Positions 1 through 7,430 of a stretch of 64,000 nucleotides of DNA are shown here, piece after piece (the stretch's first letter is position 1; every line of letters starts with the position of its first letter). Under the pieces are notes generated by a model, which ran no database searches, had not been told where the DNA came from, and saw only the letters and a list, made by a program, of their open reading frames with translations. The stretch comes from Coprobacillus cateniformis (GTDB lineage: Bacteria; Bacillota_I; Bacilli_A; Erysipelotrichales; Coprobacillaceae): positions 434,001-498,000 of the forward strand of contig NZ_WSNW01000001.1 of the NCBI RefSeq assembly GCF_009767585.1, read 5' to 3'. The translations under genes were made by a program, and so were the position numbers.

Positions 1-1235
1 TAATCATTTAACTTTTGTGATAAAGTTCCCCAAGTCGCTGTTACTTCATTTCCTTTTCCTAATTGCTCATCATATTTTCCTGTGAGGGTAACATATGCTC
101 CTACAAGTTTATCAATGCCTATCTTAGATTCTTTTGATAATGACATATATTGTATTTCCAAAGCTGATTGTTTATCCAGAGCAAATTGGTTTTCTACCAT
201 TGCAGAACTTGAATTTCTATATGCTTCAGAACATTCATCCATAGTTGTTTTCAAATCACTATTCCATATAGATGCTTGTGCATACGCATCACTATAGCTC
301 ATTCCTTTGTCAATATACTCTTGAACTTTTTCATTAAATAATTGTTGAACCTCTGCTAAATTTTGCTGAGATTCTGTCATATTTGACATAATTGCCCCAT
401 TGTTTAACAAAGCTTCTCCATATGCTTCTTCATTCGCTGTAATCATCGCTCTTAGCTGCATAGCTTCAACATTTCTTAATAATTCTTCCGTATTTCCTAT
501 CCAAGCTAATTTCCCATTTTCGATTTGTACAACAGTTTCCCCACAATAAGAATTTAATTCATCTACTTTTCCCTGTGCATTCGCAATTTCTTCAACATTT
601 CCTTTTCCTAAATCAATCAACTCACTAACATATGACTTGATAACTTCATATTTTCCAAGTTGTGAATTCATTGAATCATTACTACTCTCATTTAATTGTT
701 TTTGTGCATCTCTAAGACTTATTGATTCTTCACTTAATTCTTTACTTTTTTCAGTCAATTTCTGTAAATTTTCATCTTGTTTACCAAAAGCATCATTCAA
801 TGCCATAGTCGCTCCAGTTAAAAGTCCCAATCCTCCAATAAGAGCCACCATAGGATTAGACGCTAAAAATGTAAGCGCAGATGAGAATAGTCCAGTAGCA
901 GATGTGGCTATAGATGCCCCCATTTCTGTTTCCTTAAAAAATTTAGAAATATAATCTTTTGTTTCACCAATTCTTTCTCCGAATTTTTCAACTCCTTTTA
1001 AACCATTCTCTAACTTAGCAATATTATTTATTGCACCCATAACATTATCAAAAGCTTTAAAAAACGTAAATATATTATTAGAGTCTAATTGTGATGTTGT
1101 ATTCGATAAAGTTTTAAATGATTCATTTAATCCAATTAATTCTTCACTAAGTCTAGTAATTGATCGTACTGACAAGTCTAAATTCTTTAATGTTTCTGAA
1201 ATTCTATCTAAAGTTAATACTATTTCATTTTCCAT
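1..1235 (-). CDS. Phage tail tape-measure-like protein, 3' end outside window
   Basis: The open frame enters from the left edge and starts at ATG 1235, behind an AAGGAGGTG ribosome site; 411 codons are visible and the C-terminus is missing. The N-terminal 100 residues are predicted helical. A long hydrophobic stretch (about residues 106-147) is followed by charged, coiled-coil-like sequence, as in siphophage tape-measure proteins that set tail length. It is a diverged paralogue of the protein at 2991-4898: both share the hydrophobic stretch and an E-(N/D)-G-K-L-(A/T)-W motif downstream. It lies downstream of tail tube and chaperone genes on the same strand. Family assignment is by architecture and context; the exact subfamily is not recognised. 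Confidence 0.7.
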   Translation of the reverse strand, partial: MENEIVLTLDRISETLKNLDLSVRSITRLSEELIGLNESFKTLSNTTSQLDSNNIFTFFKAFDNVMGAINNIAKLENGLKGVEKFGERIGETKDYISKFFKETEMGASIATSATGLFSSALTFLASNPMVALIGGLGLLTGATMALNDAFGKQDENLQKLTEKSKELSEESISLRDAQKQLNESSNDSMNSQLGKYEVIKSYVSELIDLGKGNVEEIANAQGKVDELNSYCGETVVQIENGKLAWIGNTEELLRNVEAMQLRAMITANEEAYGEALLNNGAIMSNMTESQQNLAEVQQLFNEKVQEYIDKGMSYSDAYAQASIWNSDLKTTMDECSEAYRNSSSAMVENQFALDKQSALEIQYMSLSKESKIGIDKLVGAYVTLTGKYDEQLGKGNEVTATWGTLSQKLND

Positions 1236-1318
1236 ATAAACACCTCCTTATGTTTATTTGTTGTTATTTTTATTTAATGCGATTTAATATAAGTATAAAT
1301 GAAAGTGAGGATTTAAAT

Positions 1319-1741
1319 ATGATTGATAAAGATTTAACTACTGAGGAATTTATTCATCTTATTGGATTAGAAACATTAGATGATAATGAATTAAATATGA
1401 TAAAAAGTTTATTATTCTCTATCAATATAAGCACAAGAAAAAAGCATTTTTCAAAAGCCACTTATGAAGCACAATACGCTTCTATTGCTATGTAAAACCA
1501 AAATTATCTATTTTTAAAGCATATGTTAAATCTTGAAGAACAAAATAAGCAAATTATTGATTTACTTACACAAATTGTTAGGCAAAACCATTCGGTTTTA
1601 AAGGAAGATAATGATAATAATTCACAAAACATTACTGATATTACTTTAAATGAAATCAAAAAACTTGAAGAACTTATTAATCTAGGTATATTATCACAAG
1701 AAGAATTTGAGAAGAAAAAGAAAGAGTTATTAAGTTTATAA
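1319..1741 (+). pseudogene. Small coiled-coil gene interrupted by in-frame TAA
   Basis: Start ATG 1319 follows GAAAGTGAGG, as in the paralogue at 5505. The frame reads 58 codons to TAA 1493-1495 and then stays open in the same frame to TAA 1739-1741. Residues after the stop (NQNY.FLK..LNL.EQN) match the paralogue's NQNYIILKQLLNLQEQN, and the stop sits exactly where the paralogue has Tyr. It is therefore one 140-codon gene with a Tyr-to-TAA nonsense change. The product would be an N-terminal G-L-E-x-L-D-(D/E)-N domain, a Gln-rich coiled coil and a short C-terminal SHOCT-like helix pair. It is divergent from the tape-measure gene and ends at a hairpin. Function is unknown. Confidence 0.75.
1523..1741 (+). 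CDS. Possible restart product with SHOCT-like C-terminus
   Basis: If translation restarts after the TAA at 1493, ATG 1523 gives 72 residues. They are a coiled coil (LNLEEQNKQIIDLLTQI) followed by LEELINLGILSQEEFEKKK, which fits the SHOCT short C-terminal domain pattern of two helices around a G-I-L/I-(S/T)-x-E-E-F turn. SHOCT domains are usually oligomerisation or tethering modules at the end of larger proteins, which supports this being the 3' half of a broken gene. The ribosome site is weak (AAAG only). Expression is doubtful. Confidence 0.4.
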   Translation: MLNLEEQNKQIIDLLTQIVRQNHSVLKEDNDNNSQNITDITLNEIKKLEELINLGILSQEEFEKKKKELLSL

Positions 1742-1777
1742 AAATAAATATATACCATCCTATCTATGAAAAGACAA

Positions 1778-1809
1778 CAAAAAAGCACCATTTATAGTGG
1801 TGTTTTTTT
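1778..1809 (+). terminator. Hairpin terminator after small gene
   Basis: Stem CACCA / TGGTG (1786-1790 with 1798-1802), extended by A/T pairs and followed by a run of seven T. It ends the small rightward gene before the convergent lipoprotein gene. Confidence 0.75.
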
Positions 1810-1916
1810 ATAAATATACATTATATCAATAATAACTTTACATCTTTTATTTAAAACCAAAATAATATATTAAAATTCTCGTATTTCTAACATTATTAAT
1901 ATATTTAATAACTTAT

Positions 1917-2777
1917 CTACTCTGGCATGACTAAATCTTTAACACTGATTCCAATCCTTTTCATCTCTTTTTCAAATTCTTGTTTAATATATACTGCTTG
2001 GCTTGAATATAAAACTTCGCTCTTTTCATCTAAGCCTTTACTTTCACTAATTGTATTTTCATTAAAATCATATTTTAAAAATGTTGTTGCAGCCTTAACT
2101 GTTGCAGTATTTTCTCCCCAATAATATGAATATATTATCTTTGTAGATTTTTCATACTCTTGAATATAACTCTTATCTATAATATCCAAAGAAATATTAA
2201 CATTTTTTCCATCTTCTTGTTTTGTTCTTGTCCATGTTGATGAGATTGTATTTTGCCCCTTTTTATCAATAGCAAATCCCGTTAACTCATACCCTGCTTT
2301 ATCCAATTTTTGTCTAGCAGGATATTTTTCATCTAATTCTACTTTCTTTATTTCTTTTTTGTGATTGACCAATAAAGTATTTAATTCATATGACATATTG
2401 TTCATATTTGTATCATATTTTTTTAATATAGAAACAAGATTGATCAATGTTGGATTAGAATCATCTTTAATCTCGTTAGAATATATTAATTCACCATCTT
2501 TATCAATAAATTTAAGCCTATCCCATTCTTCGCCATCTATAGGTGTAATAATAAATTGACATTCATCTTTCACTAAAGCTACAGTACCTAATTTATCATC
2601 ATACTGTAGTTGATATCCATCATCTTGCATTGCTTGAAAAGCATTCTTACTATTGGAAGTCATTTCAACTGACGTGACTAACTCTTTTTCTCCATCAGTA
2701 ATTTTTGATTCAGAACCACATCCAATTAAAGTAATAAGTATTATCAATCCTAATAATAATTTCCCAAACTTTTTCAT
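1917..2777 (-). CDS. Hypothetical lipoprotein in phage island
   Basis: 286 residues. The first 20 form a lipoprotein signal: MKK, a hydrophobic core, and a lipobox ending L-I-G-C with Cys20, so it should be lipidated and displayed on the cell surface. The rest is charged, soluble and not recognised. The start is fixed by the signal peptide, but the only good ribosome site (AAAGGAGAT, 2811-2819) is 35 nt upstream. A perfect 6-bp hairpin (2789-2809) lies between and would shorten the effective spacing to about 14 nt. It sits between a duplicated chaperone tail and the next tape-measure gene, a usual place for cargo genes that alter the lysogen. Membrane location is well supported; function is unknown. 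Confidence 0.75.
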   Translation of the reverse strand: MKKFGKLLLGLIILITLIGCGSESKITDGEKELVTSVEMTSNSKNAFQAMQDDGYQLQYDDKLGTVALVKDECQFIITPIDGEEWDRLKFIDKDGELIYSNEIKDDSNPTLINLVSILKKYDTNMNNMSYELNTLLVNHKKEIKKVELDEKYPARQKLDKAGYELTGFAIDKKGQNTISSTWTRTKQEDGKNVNISLDIIDKSYIQEYEKSTKIIYSYYWGENTATVKAATTFLKYDFNENTISESKGLDEKSEVLYSSQAVYIKQEFEKEMKRIGISVKDLVMPE

Positions 2778-2788
2778 TTATCACACAA

Positions 2789-2809
2789 GCATAGCATTAT
2801 TTTCTATGC
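2789..2809 (-). promoter_or_regulatory. Hairpin between ribosome site and lipoprotein start
   Basis: GCATAG (2789-2794) pairs with CTATGC (2804-2809) around a 9-nt loop. It lies between the AAAGGAG ribosome site and the ATG of the lipoprotein gene and could bridge the otherwise too-long spacing or control access. Confidence 0.45.
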
Positions 2810-2963
2810 AATCTCCTTTCTTGTTTAATTATACCATAATTAAGCTTTACTATAAAAGAGATTTATAAATTAAAATAGCTATAGTAATTTGGATTTATAC
2901 ACTATTTTAACTTCATTACAATGAATTGAATAAATAAAATAAAGACTTATTATATTTATAATG

Positions 2964-2990
2964 AAAACACTACAATTGTAGTATTTTACA
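2964..2990 (-). terminator. Terminator, second copy of the 5.8-kb hairpin
   Basis: ACTAC / GTAGT stem with an AATT loop, flanked by A and T runs. It lies just past the stop of the chimeric tape-measure gene. It is homologous to the hairpin at 5809-5833, with one compensatory base-pair change (C-G to T-A) in the stem, so the duplication included the terminator. Confidence 0.65.
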
Positions 2991-4754
2991 CTATTCATAA
3001 CAATTGACAAGCATATTCATCCAAACTTTCGCTTTAGCTTGTTGCCTAGATTTTCGACAGAATACATTATATAGTGACGTTGAAATAGCATCATAAATAT
3101 ACATACCTTGTAGCCACATATGTGAGTTATGTCGATCTTCTTTTATTTCATAGACTTGTCTATAGCATTTAGCCAGTTCTACATCTTGGAAATAGAATTC
3201 ATCATTAGTCATACCAATGAATAAATAAAAGGGAAGAACTTCTTTAAATATTAAAGTAAACGACTTTTTATCTGTTTCTGCTTCAAGTGTCATTTTTGCT
3301 TTTCTATCTACTGCAGCCTTATCTACTTTTTTCTTAACATCATTGAGATTTTTATCAGTTGGTTCATTAACATCAACCTGTGCTGTTGGATCAGCAGCCG
3401 CTGCTCGGGCTTCTATATCAGCCATAATTTCTTTTGTTTCATCTGTAATCTCTCCATTATTAGCTTCTAAACTTGCTGCAAGTTTATTACATAATTCAAT
3501 ACCACTTGCATCACCTTTTTCAGCAAATAATTTCACATTTTCAGATAATTTTGATTTGTCATTTTCATTCATCTTAGATAAAGCAGTTAGTTTCATTAAT
3601 TTCAATGTATCTAACCCTTTGGCTTGAGCATTTTTAATATCCTCACTATTCATTTGCCACTGATTAAAACTTGTCTTTAACTGTTCCTTTTCAGTATCGT
3701 TTAACTGAACACCTTTTTCCTCTAATTGACTTATCATCTGATCATATGATAATCCCTGTGATAATGCTTTATTAACCATTTCTGCTTGGATTAAAGCCGA
3801 TGTTGCCTGTACAGTGGCTAATTCATCACCTTGCGCTGTTGTAACTCTACTCTTACAATCTTCTGAAGCTGCTGCTAAACTATCCCATGTACTCGTTCCA
3901 TTCTCATCAAGTTTTGTATATTCCTCAGCTTGTAATAAAGCAGAAGCAGTAACACTTCCATCTAATGCTCCAACTGCCTGATTATATAATTCAGCTCCCT
4001 TGGCATTTGCTTCATATGCACCCTTTGCTTTATCTAATTTTTCTGAGTATTGACCTAGCTTTTCATTTGATGCCTCTATCTGTTCACGATAATGTGTTAA
4101 ACTTTCAGTTTCTTCTGGACTTAACCTTGCTTCTCTTGACTTCGCCATCAATTCATTATACTTAGCTTGATACTCTTGTTGTTTCTCAAGTTCAGTGTTG
4201 TAATTATTTTGAGCTAAAGTTAATTCACTTCGTAATTTAGTTTCATTTTTTAAACTCTCAACATATCCATCATAATATGCTTCTACTTTTGCCTTACGTT
4301 CTAATTGTTTAATGTTCTCATCTATTGCCTCAGCATTTTCTAACCATGTTAATTTTCCATCCTCAGTTAATTTAACTGTACCAGGCATTGCAGAATTAAT
4401 TTGATCAACATAATATTGTGCTTGTTCAAAGTTCTTCACATAGCCATTTTCATCTGCTAGTCCTCTTAAATTTGATACAAATCCTTTCAATACTTCTGAC
4501 TCTACCTGTGCTTCATTAAATAGTCTCGTTTGCTTTTCAGCTTCACTTTCACCATCACCAAATAGAGCTAATGCTCCAACCACTAATCCTAAACCTGCAA
4601 TAACTGCTGTTACTGGAACTGGAATTGCTAATAATGTGGTAGATAAACCACCTACAGTAGCAACAAATTCACTCCAACCTACTCCAATTCCGACTATCCC
4701 TGATGCTATATCTGTAATATCTGCTATACCTCCAATAACATCTGAAAAATTCAC
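2991..4754 (-). CDS. Tape-measure-like protein fused to tail-chaperone C-terminus
   Basis: 587 codons from GTG 4754. Residues 1-70 are hydrophobic (Gly/Ala/Val-rich membrane-like stretch) and about 70-500 are charged coiled coil, as in the tape-measure paralogue at 1-1235. The last ~87 residues abruptly become a near-copy of the tail-chaperone extension at 5836-6180 (same I-F-K-E-V-L-P-F-Y and H-N-S-H-M-W-L-Q-G-M-Y). The junction is near base 3249. The copied part has lost an internal segment between Q-Q-A and A-K-A-K-V-W. Upstream the frame stays open across a single TAG (4755-4757) to a good start at 4898, so this is probably the 3' part of a longer gene. A fusion of this kind is unlikely to be a working tape measure. 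Confidence 0.65.
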   Translation of the reverse strand: MNFSDVIGGIADITDIASGIVGIGVGWSEFVATVGGLSTTLLAIPVPVTAVIAGLGLVVGALALFGDGESEAEKQTRLFNEAQVESEVLKGFVSNLRGLADENGYVKNFEQAQYYVDQINSAMPGTVKLTEDGKLTWLENAEAIDENIKQLERKAKVEAYYDGYVESLKNETKLRSELTLAQNNYNTELEKQQEYQAKYNELMAKSREARLSPEETESLTHYREQIEASNEKLGQYSEKLDKAKGAYEANAKGAELYNQAVGALDGSVTASALLQAEEYTKLDENGTSTWDSLAAASEDCKSRVTTAQGDELATVQATSALIQAEMVNKALSQGLSYDQMISQLEEKGVQLNDTEKEQLKTSFNQWQMNSEDIKNAQAKGLDTLKLMKLTALSKMNENDKSKLSENVKLFAEKGDASGIELCNKLAASLEANNGEITDETKEIMADIEARAAAADPTAQVDVNEPTDKNLNDVKKKVDKAAVDRKAKMTLEAETDKKSFTLIFKEVLPFYLFIGMTNDEFYFQDVELAKCYRQVYEIKEDRHNSHMWLQGMYIYDAISTSLYNVFCRKSRQQAKAKVWMNMLVNCYE

Positions 4755-4898
4755 CTAATTTATACTTTCCAAATTATTAACAAGTATTAAATAAGTTTCA
4801 TTTAACGATTTCATTTGATTATTTATTGACGACAATGAATCTACTATTTTGTCAATATTATCTAAAGAACTAGATAACTTATTTATATTTTCATCCAT
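4755..4898 (-). pseudogene. 5' fragment of tape-measure-like gene, ends at in-frame TAG
   Basis: ATG 4898 follows AAGGAG with 8-nt spacing. It encodes 47 residues (start M-D-E-N-I-N-K-L) of helical, Leu/Ser/Asn-rich sequence like the start of the paralogue at 1235. It ends at TAG 4755-4757, and the next codon (GTG 4754) continues in the same frame into the 587-codon chimeric gene. The natural reading is one ~635-codon gene with a nonsense mutation. Reinitiation at the GTG is possible. Confidence 0.65.
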
Positions 4899-5020
4899 AG
4901 AAACATCTCCTTGTTTTATATAGATTGATTTTATAATATGTTTCTTATATAATATTATTAATATATGTGAAAGGAAAAAATAAACAACAAATAAGATACA
5001 CTTTTAAATGGAGAATAAAT

Positions 5021-5380
5021 ATGAAACCAAAATTAACTAAAGAAGAGTATTTTACTCAAAACGAAACTGCAATAAAAGAATTATTAAAGTATTTTGAATT
5101 AGAGAATCTTACTGATGAAGAAAAATGTTTACTTATCACTCCTTTAATAGATTCAACCTTAAAATCGTATTTTACCCCTCCTCTGTTAAAAATGCCAATA
5201 GATACTCCTTCTAATATTGAACAACATTATCATGGTAGAATTTTATTGATTTTATTAAAATATGTTCTAGAAACAAATGATAAATTAAATTATTTAAAAA
5301 AAATCAGTGATCAAAATGAACAACTCATTCAACAAAACCAAGAAATTATTACTTTGCTCAAGAGTCTCAATGAAACATAA
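5021..5380 (+). CDS. Small coiled-coil protein of phage island (copy A)
   Basis: 119 residues from ATG 5021, behind a GGAGA site; an earlier in-frame start lacks a ribosome site. The N-terminal ~80 residues are not recognised. The last 35 (start L-N-Y-L-K-K-I-S-D-Q-N) form a Gln/Asn-rich coiled coil nearly matching the C-terminus of the gene at 5505. It is divergent from the tape-measure gene, 122 bp away, and in line with its paralogue. Gln-rich short coiled coils usually mediate self-association or pairing, so these two proteins may interact; that is inference. No enzymatic motif is seen. Confidence 0.6.
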   Translation: MKPKLTKEEYFTQNETAIKELLKYFELENLTDEEKCLLITPLIDSTLKSYFTPPLLKMPIDTPSNIEQHYHGRILLILLKYVLETNDKLNYLKKISDQNEQLIQQNQEIITLLKSLNET

Positions 5381-5504
5381 CCATTAAGACTATATCATTC
5401 ATAAGAAAAAACAATGCAATAAAAAAACAAACATTGAACGAATAAAAAACAAATAATTCTCATGGCTATAATAATTTGATTTAATGAAAGCGAGTGAAAA
5501 AAAT

Positions 5505-5807
5505 ATGTTTAATAAAAATAAGCAAGAAACTATTGAACCTATCATAGAACTTGGATTAGAAAAATTAGATGAAAACAGCTTAGATATTATCAATAAAATG
5601 TTGCAATCACATTATTTGACATGCTGGAAATTCAAACCATCTGCAGGTGCAAGTTCTAATCCAGAGGCCACTACTGCTACCACTGCAATTTATAATCAAA
5701 ATTATATAATCTTGAAACAACTTCTTAATTTGCAAGAACAAAACCAGCAAATCATTCAACAAAATCAACAAATTATTGAATTATTAACTGAGATAAAAAA
5801 CAAGTAA
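5505..5807 (+). CDS. Small coiled-coil protein of phage island (copy B)
   Basis: 100 residues. ATG 5505 is preferred over 5484 because the intact upstream motif (AATGAAAGCGAG) aligns with that before the paralogue at 1319 and the proteins then align from Met. Layout: an N-terminal helical domain with G-L-E-K-L-D-E-N-S-L, a Ser/Thr/Ala-rich middle, and a C-terminal Q-N-Q-Q-I-I-Q-Q-N-Q-Q-I-I repeat coiled coil. It is the intact relative of the interrupted gene at 1319-1741. It converges on the tail chaperone genes and is separated from them by a two-way terminator. It is opposite in direction to all tail genes, as expected of a separately transcribed phage cargo gene. Function is unknown. Confidence 0.6.
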   Translation: MFNKNKQETIEPIIELGLEKLDENSLDIINKMLQSHYLTCWKFKPSAGASSNPEATTATTAIYNQNYIILKQLLNLQEQNQQIIQQNQQIIELLTEIKNK

Positions 5808-5808
5808 G

Positions 5809-5833
5809 AAAACACCACAGATTGTGGTGTTTT
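5809..5833. terminator. Bidirectional terminator between small gene and tail operon
   Basis: Perfect 8-bp stem ACACCACA / TGTGGTGT with loop GAT, flanked by AA on the left and TTTT on the right. It serves the rightward small gene and lies at the end of the leftward chaperone frame. Confidence 0.75.
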
Positions 5834-5835
5834 AC

Positions 5836-6237
5836 TCATTGATAACAATTAACCAAAGTACTCATCCAGACTTTCGCTTTAGCCTGTTCCTCTGCAACTG
5901 TTAATTGTTGATCTTCTTCTTTTTGTTCATTCGTCATTGGATATGGCTTTGATGGATATGACGATGCTTGTTGCCCAGATTTTCGACAAAATACATTATA
6001 TAGTGACGTTGAAATAGCATCATAAATATACATACCTTGTAACCACATATGTGAGTTATGTCGATCTTCTTTTATTTCATAGGCTTGTCTATAGAATTTA
6101 GCCAGTTCTACATCTTGGAGATAGAATTCATCATAAGTCATACCAATGGATAAATAAAAGGGAAGAACTTCTTTAAATATTTCTGTATATGTTTTGTTGG
6201 AAAGAGAATCCTCAGTGTCTAAAAACTCGCCTTCCAA
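5836..6237 (-). CDS. Tail assembly chaperone, frameshift extension (GT-like)
   Basis: This frame has no ATG start: only TTG 6237 inside the upstream gene, and a stop just above the slippery site. It lies in the -1 frame of the gene at 6219-6545. The AAAAAAC heptamer (6252-6246) is placed correctly to shift ribosomes into it, giving a ~236-residue fusion of upstream gene plus 136 residues. This is the classical arrangement of siphophage tail chaperones (lambda G/GT), which coat the tape measure before tail tube assembly. The C-terminal part includes I-F-K-E-V-L-P-F-Y and H-N-S-H-M-W-L-Q-G-M-Y-I-Y-D. A degraded second copy is fused to the tape-measure-like gene at 2991. Confidence 0.8.
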   Translation of the reverse strand: MEGEFLDTEDSLSNKTYTEIFKEVLPFYLSIGMTYDEFYLQDVELAKFYRQAYEIKEDRHNSHMWLQGMYIYDAISTSLYNVFCRKSGQQASSYPSKPYPMTNEQKEEDQQLTVAEEQAKAKVWMSTLVNCYQ

Positions 6238-6545
6238 CTTATTGCGTTTTTTGAGTTATCCTCTTCAAATAATGTATTTAATGTATCTGTTGCCATTTCT
6301 GATAACTTATTATACATATCATTTTTGTTTGTGAATAAGTGGAAGATATTATCAACTTCCGCTTTTTTAATGCGTTTATGATGTGCATAGAATGCATATT
6401 CAAAAAGCTTTGGTAAAATAGTCACAGGCTTTTTATTCATATCTGCTAATACGATACCATCAGCCTCCATTTTTTCTAATGTTTTTCTTGTGTATTCTAA
6501 TGTGTAATCCACATCATTGTATGTAAATTGAATTGTTTTAGACAT
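6219..6545 (-). CDS. Tail assembly chaperone (G-like)
   Basis: 108 residues starting M-S-K-T-I-Q-F-T-Y-N-D-V-D-Y with an AGGAGG site at proper spacing. It directly follows the tail tube gene, the usual position of the short tail chaperone in siphophages. The N-terminal pattern (beta strands, then an E-Y-T-R-K-T-L-E-K-M-E helix) resembles Firmicute-phage chaperones annotated as DUF5055. Near its 3' end it holds the slippery heptamer for -1 frameshifting; without the shift it stops at TAG 6219-6221. Function is from position and the frameshift arrangement. Confidence 0.8.
   Translation of the reverse strand: MSKTIQFTYNDVDYTLEYTRKTLEKMEADGIVLADMNKKPVTILPKLFEYAFYAHHKRIKKAEVDNIFHLFTNKNDMYNKLSEMATDTLNTLFEEDNSKNAISWKASF
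6246..6252 (-). promoter_or_regulatory. -1 ribosomal frameshift slippery site A AAA AAC
   Basis: In the zero frame of the upstream chaperone gene the codons read TCA AAA AAC, which is the canonical X-XXY-YYZ heptamer. After slipping back one base, translation continues CGC AAT AAG TTG GAA into the open frame ending at 5836. A stop lies just upstream of the heptamer in the -1 frame, so the shift window is narrow. Confidence 0.85.
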
Positions 6546-6565
6546 TGATTCATTCCTCCTATAAA

Positions 6566-7048
6566 TTATTCAGCAGGTGCTACTGTTGATTTTGCTTGCC
6601 AAGTTGGTGCATTTGTTGGTGTAATATATAAGTTTGTTTCCAAAACAGCGTTAACTGCCATTGCTGGTAATCCCATAGCACTTGGTTGTCCTGTAAAATA
6701 AACTGATTTTTCTAAACCAGGATGTTTGATTTCAAACCAAACTGATTTTCCTTCTTCTTTAGCTGCTTTATAAGCATCTACTAATGCATTCCAAGCTGTT
6801 TCTAAATCTGTAGTAAAGTTTGCTAAAAAAGCTAATGCTCCTCCTAAATCTTTTAAACCTTCAACATATGTCTTGAATTCTGTTTGACTCAAATCAGTTG
6901 TTTCTAATGTTTCTGGAGATGGGTTCATCTCAGGAACACTTTTGATATTAGGAATTTGAATATATCCCATAGTTGGTCTTGTTCCAGCAGTTGCTTCAAC
7001 TGCATAGTTCACTGTGACTCCAGCTGTACTCATAGCAATATTTGACAT
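6566..7048 (-). CDS. Phage major tail (tube) protein
   Basis: 160 residues with an AAGGAGG ribosome site. The sequence starts M-S-N-I-A-M-S-T-A-G-V-T-V and contains Y-A-V-E-A-T-A-G-T-R-P-T, followed by an I-P-N-I-K-S-V-P-E-M-N motif, as in siphophage tube proteins of the TP901-1 major tail type. Such proteins stack as hexameric rings around the tape measure. It is followed by the chaperone pair and preceded by a tail terminator-like gene, the standard tail order. It is intact, with no stops or shifts. Confidence 0.8.
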   Translation of the reverse strand: MSNIAMSTAGVTVNYAVEATAGTRPTMGYIQIPNIKSVPEMNPSPETLETTDLSQTEFKTYVEGLKDLGGALAFLANFTTDLETAWNALVDAYKAAKEEGKSVWFEIKHPGLEKSVYFTGQPSAMGLPAMAVNAVLETNLYITPTNAPTWQAKSTVAPAE

Positions 7049-7061
7049 AATAATTTCCTCC

Positions 7062-7430
7062 TTATAATGCAGTTTGATACTGCATCAATCTTTTTAACTT
7101 TGTTTCTTTATCTTGTGTATCTAATCCACAGTATGTCCTTATATACCCAAGTTGTCGCATAGCATCATCAACACTTACCATAATTGCTTTGATTTCATCC
7201 ATACCAGTTTGAGATTGAATTTCAATCTCATATTGCTCAACATTATTTGTTCCCAAATCATCGAATGAACGACTATCTTGCAAAACATAATTATCTGTTT
7301 GAATTAATGAAATCACTGGATATGTTGAATCATAAAATCTTAATTTCTGATCTGTTGTTTGAATAGTTTCAAACTTATCTTTTAATGCACTGCTGACAAG
7401 TGTATAAACTTGTTTCTCATGATCTATCAT
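7062..7430 (-). CDS. Phage tail terminator/completion-like protein
   Basis: 122 residues, starting at ATG 7430 behind AAGGAGGTG. It is small, mixed alpha/beta, and lies immediately upstream of the tail tube gene, where siphophages encode the tail terminator that caps the tube. The start overlaps the stop of the preceding small frame as ATGA, so the two are translationally coupled. The family is inferred mainly from size and position; it could also be another head-tail joining protein. Confidence 0.6.
   Translation of the reverse strand: MIDHEKQVYTLVSSALKDKFETIQTTDQKLRFYDSTYPVISLIQTDNYVLQDSRSFDDLGTNNVEQYEIEIQSQTGMDEIKAIMVSVDDAMRQLGYIRTYCGLDTQDKETKLKRLMQYQTAL

Noticed and set aside
2777..2806. 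Seven-codon leader frame overlapping the lipoprotein start
   Set aside because: The short frame (M-L-C-L-C-D-K) ends at the lipoprotein ATG, but its spacing to the ribosome site is ~15 nt and so short a frame arises easily by chance.
1..6545. Stop-codon recoding in the phage island (TAG or TAA read as an amino acid)
   Set aside because: Intact genes in the same island end normally at TAG (chaperone at 6219, lipoprotein at 1917) and TAA (5807), and only two genes carry internal stops. Ordinary nonsense mutation is simpler.
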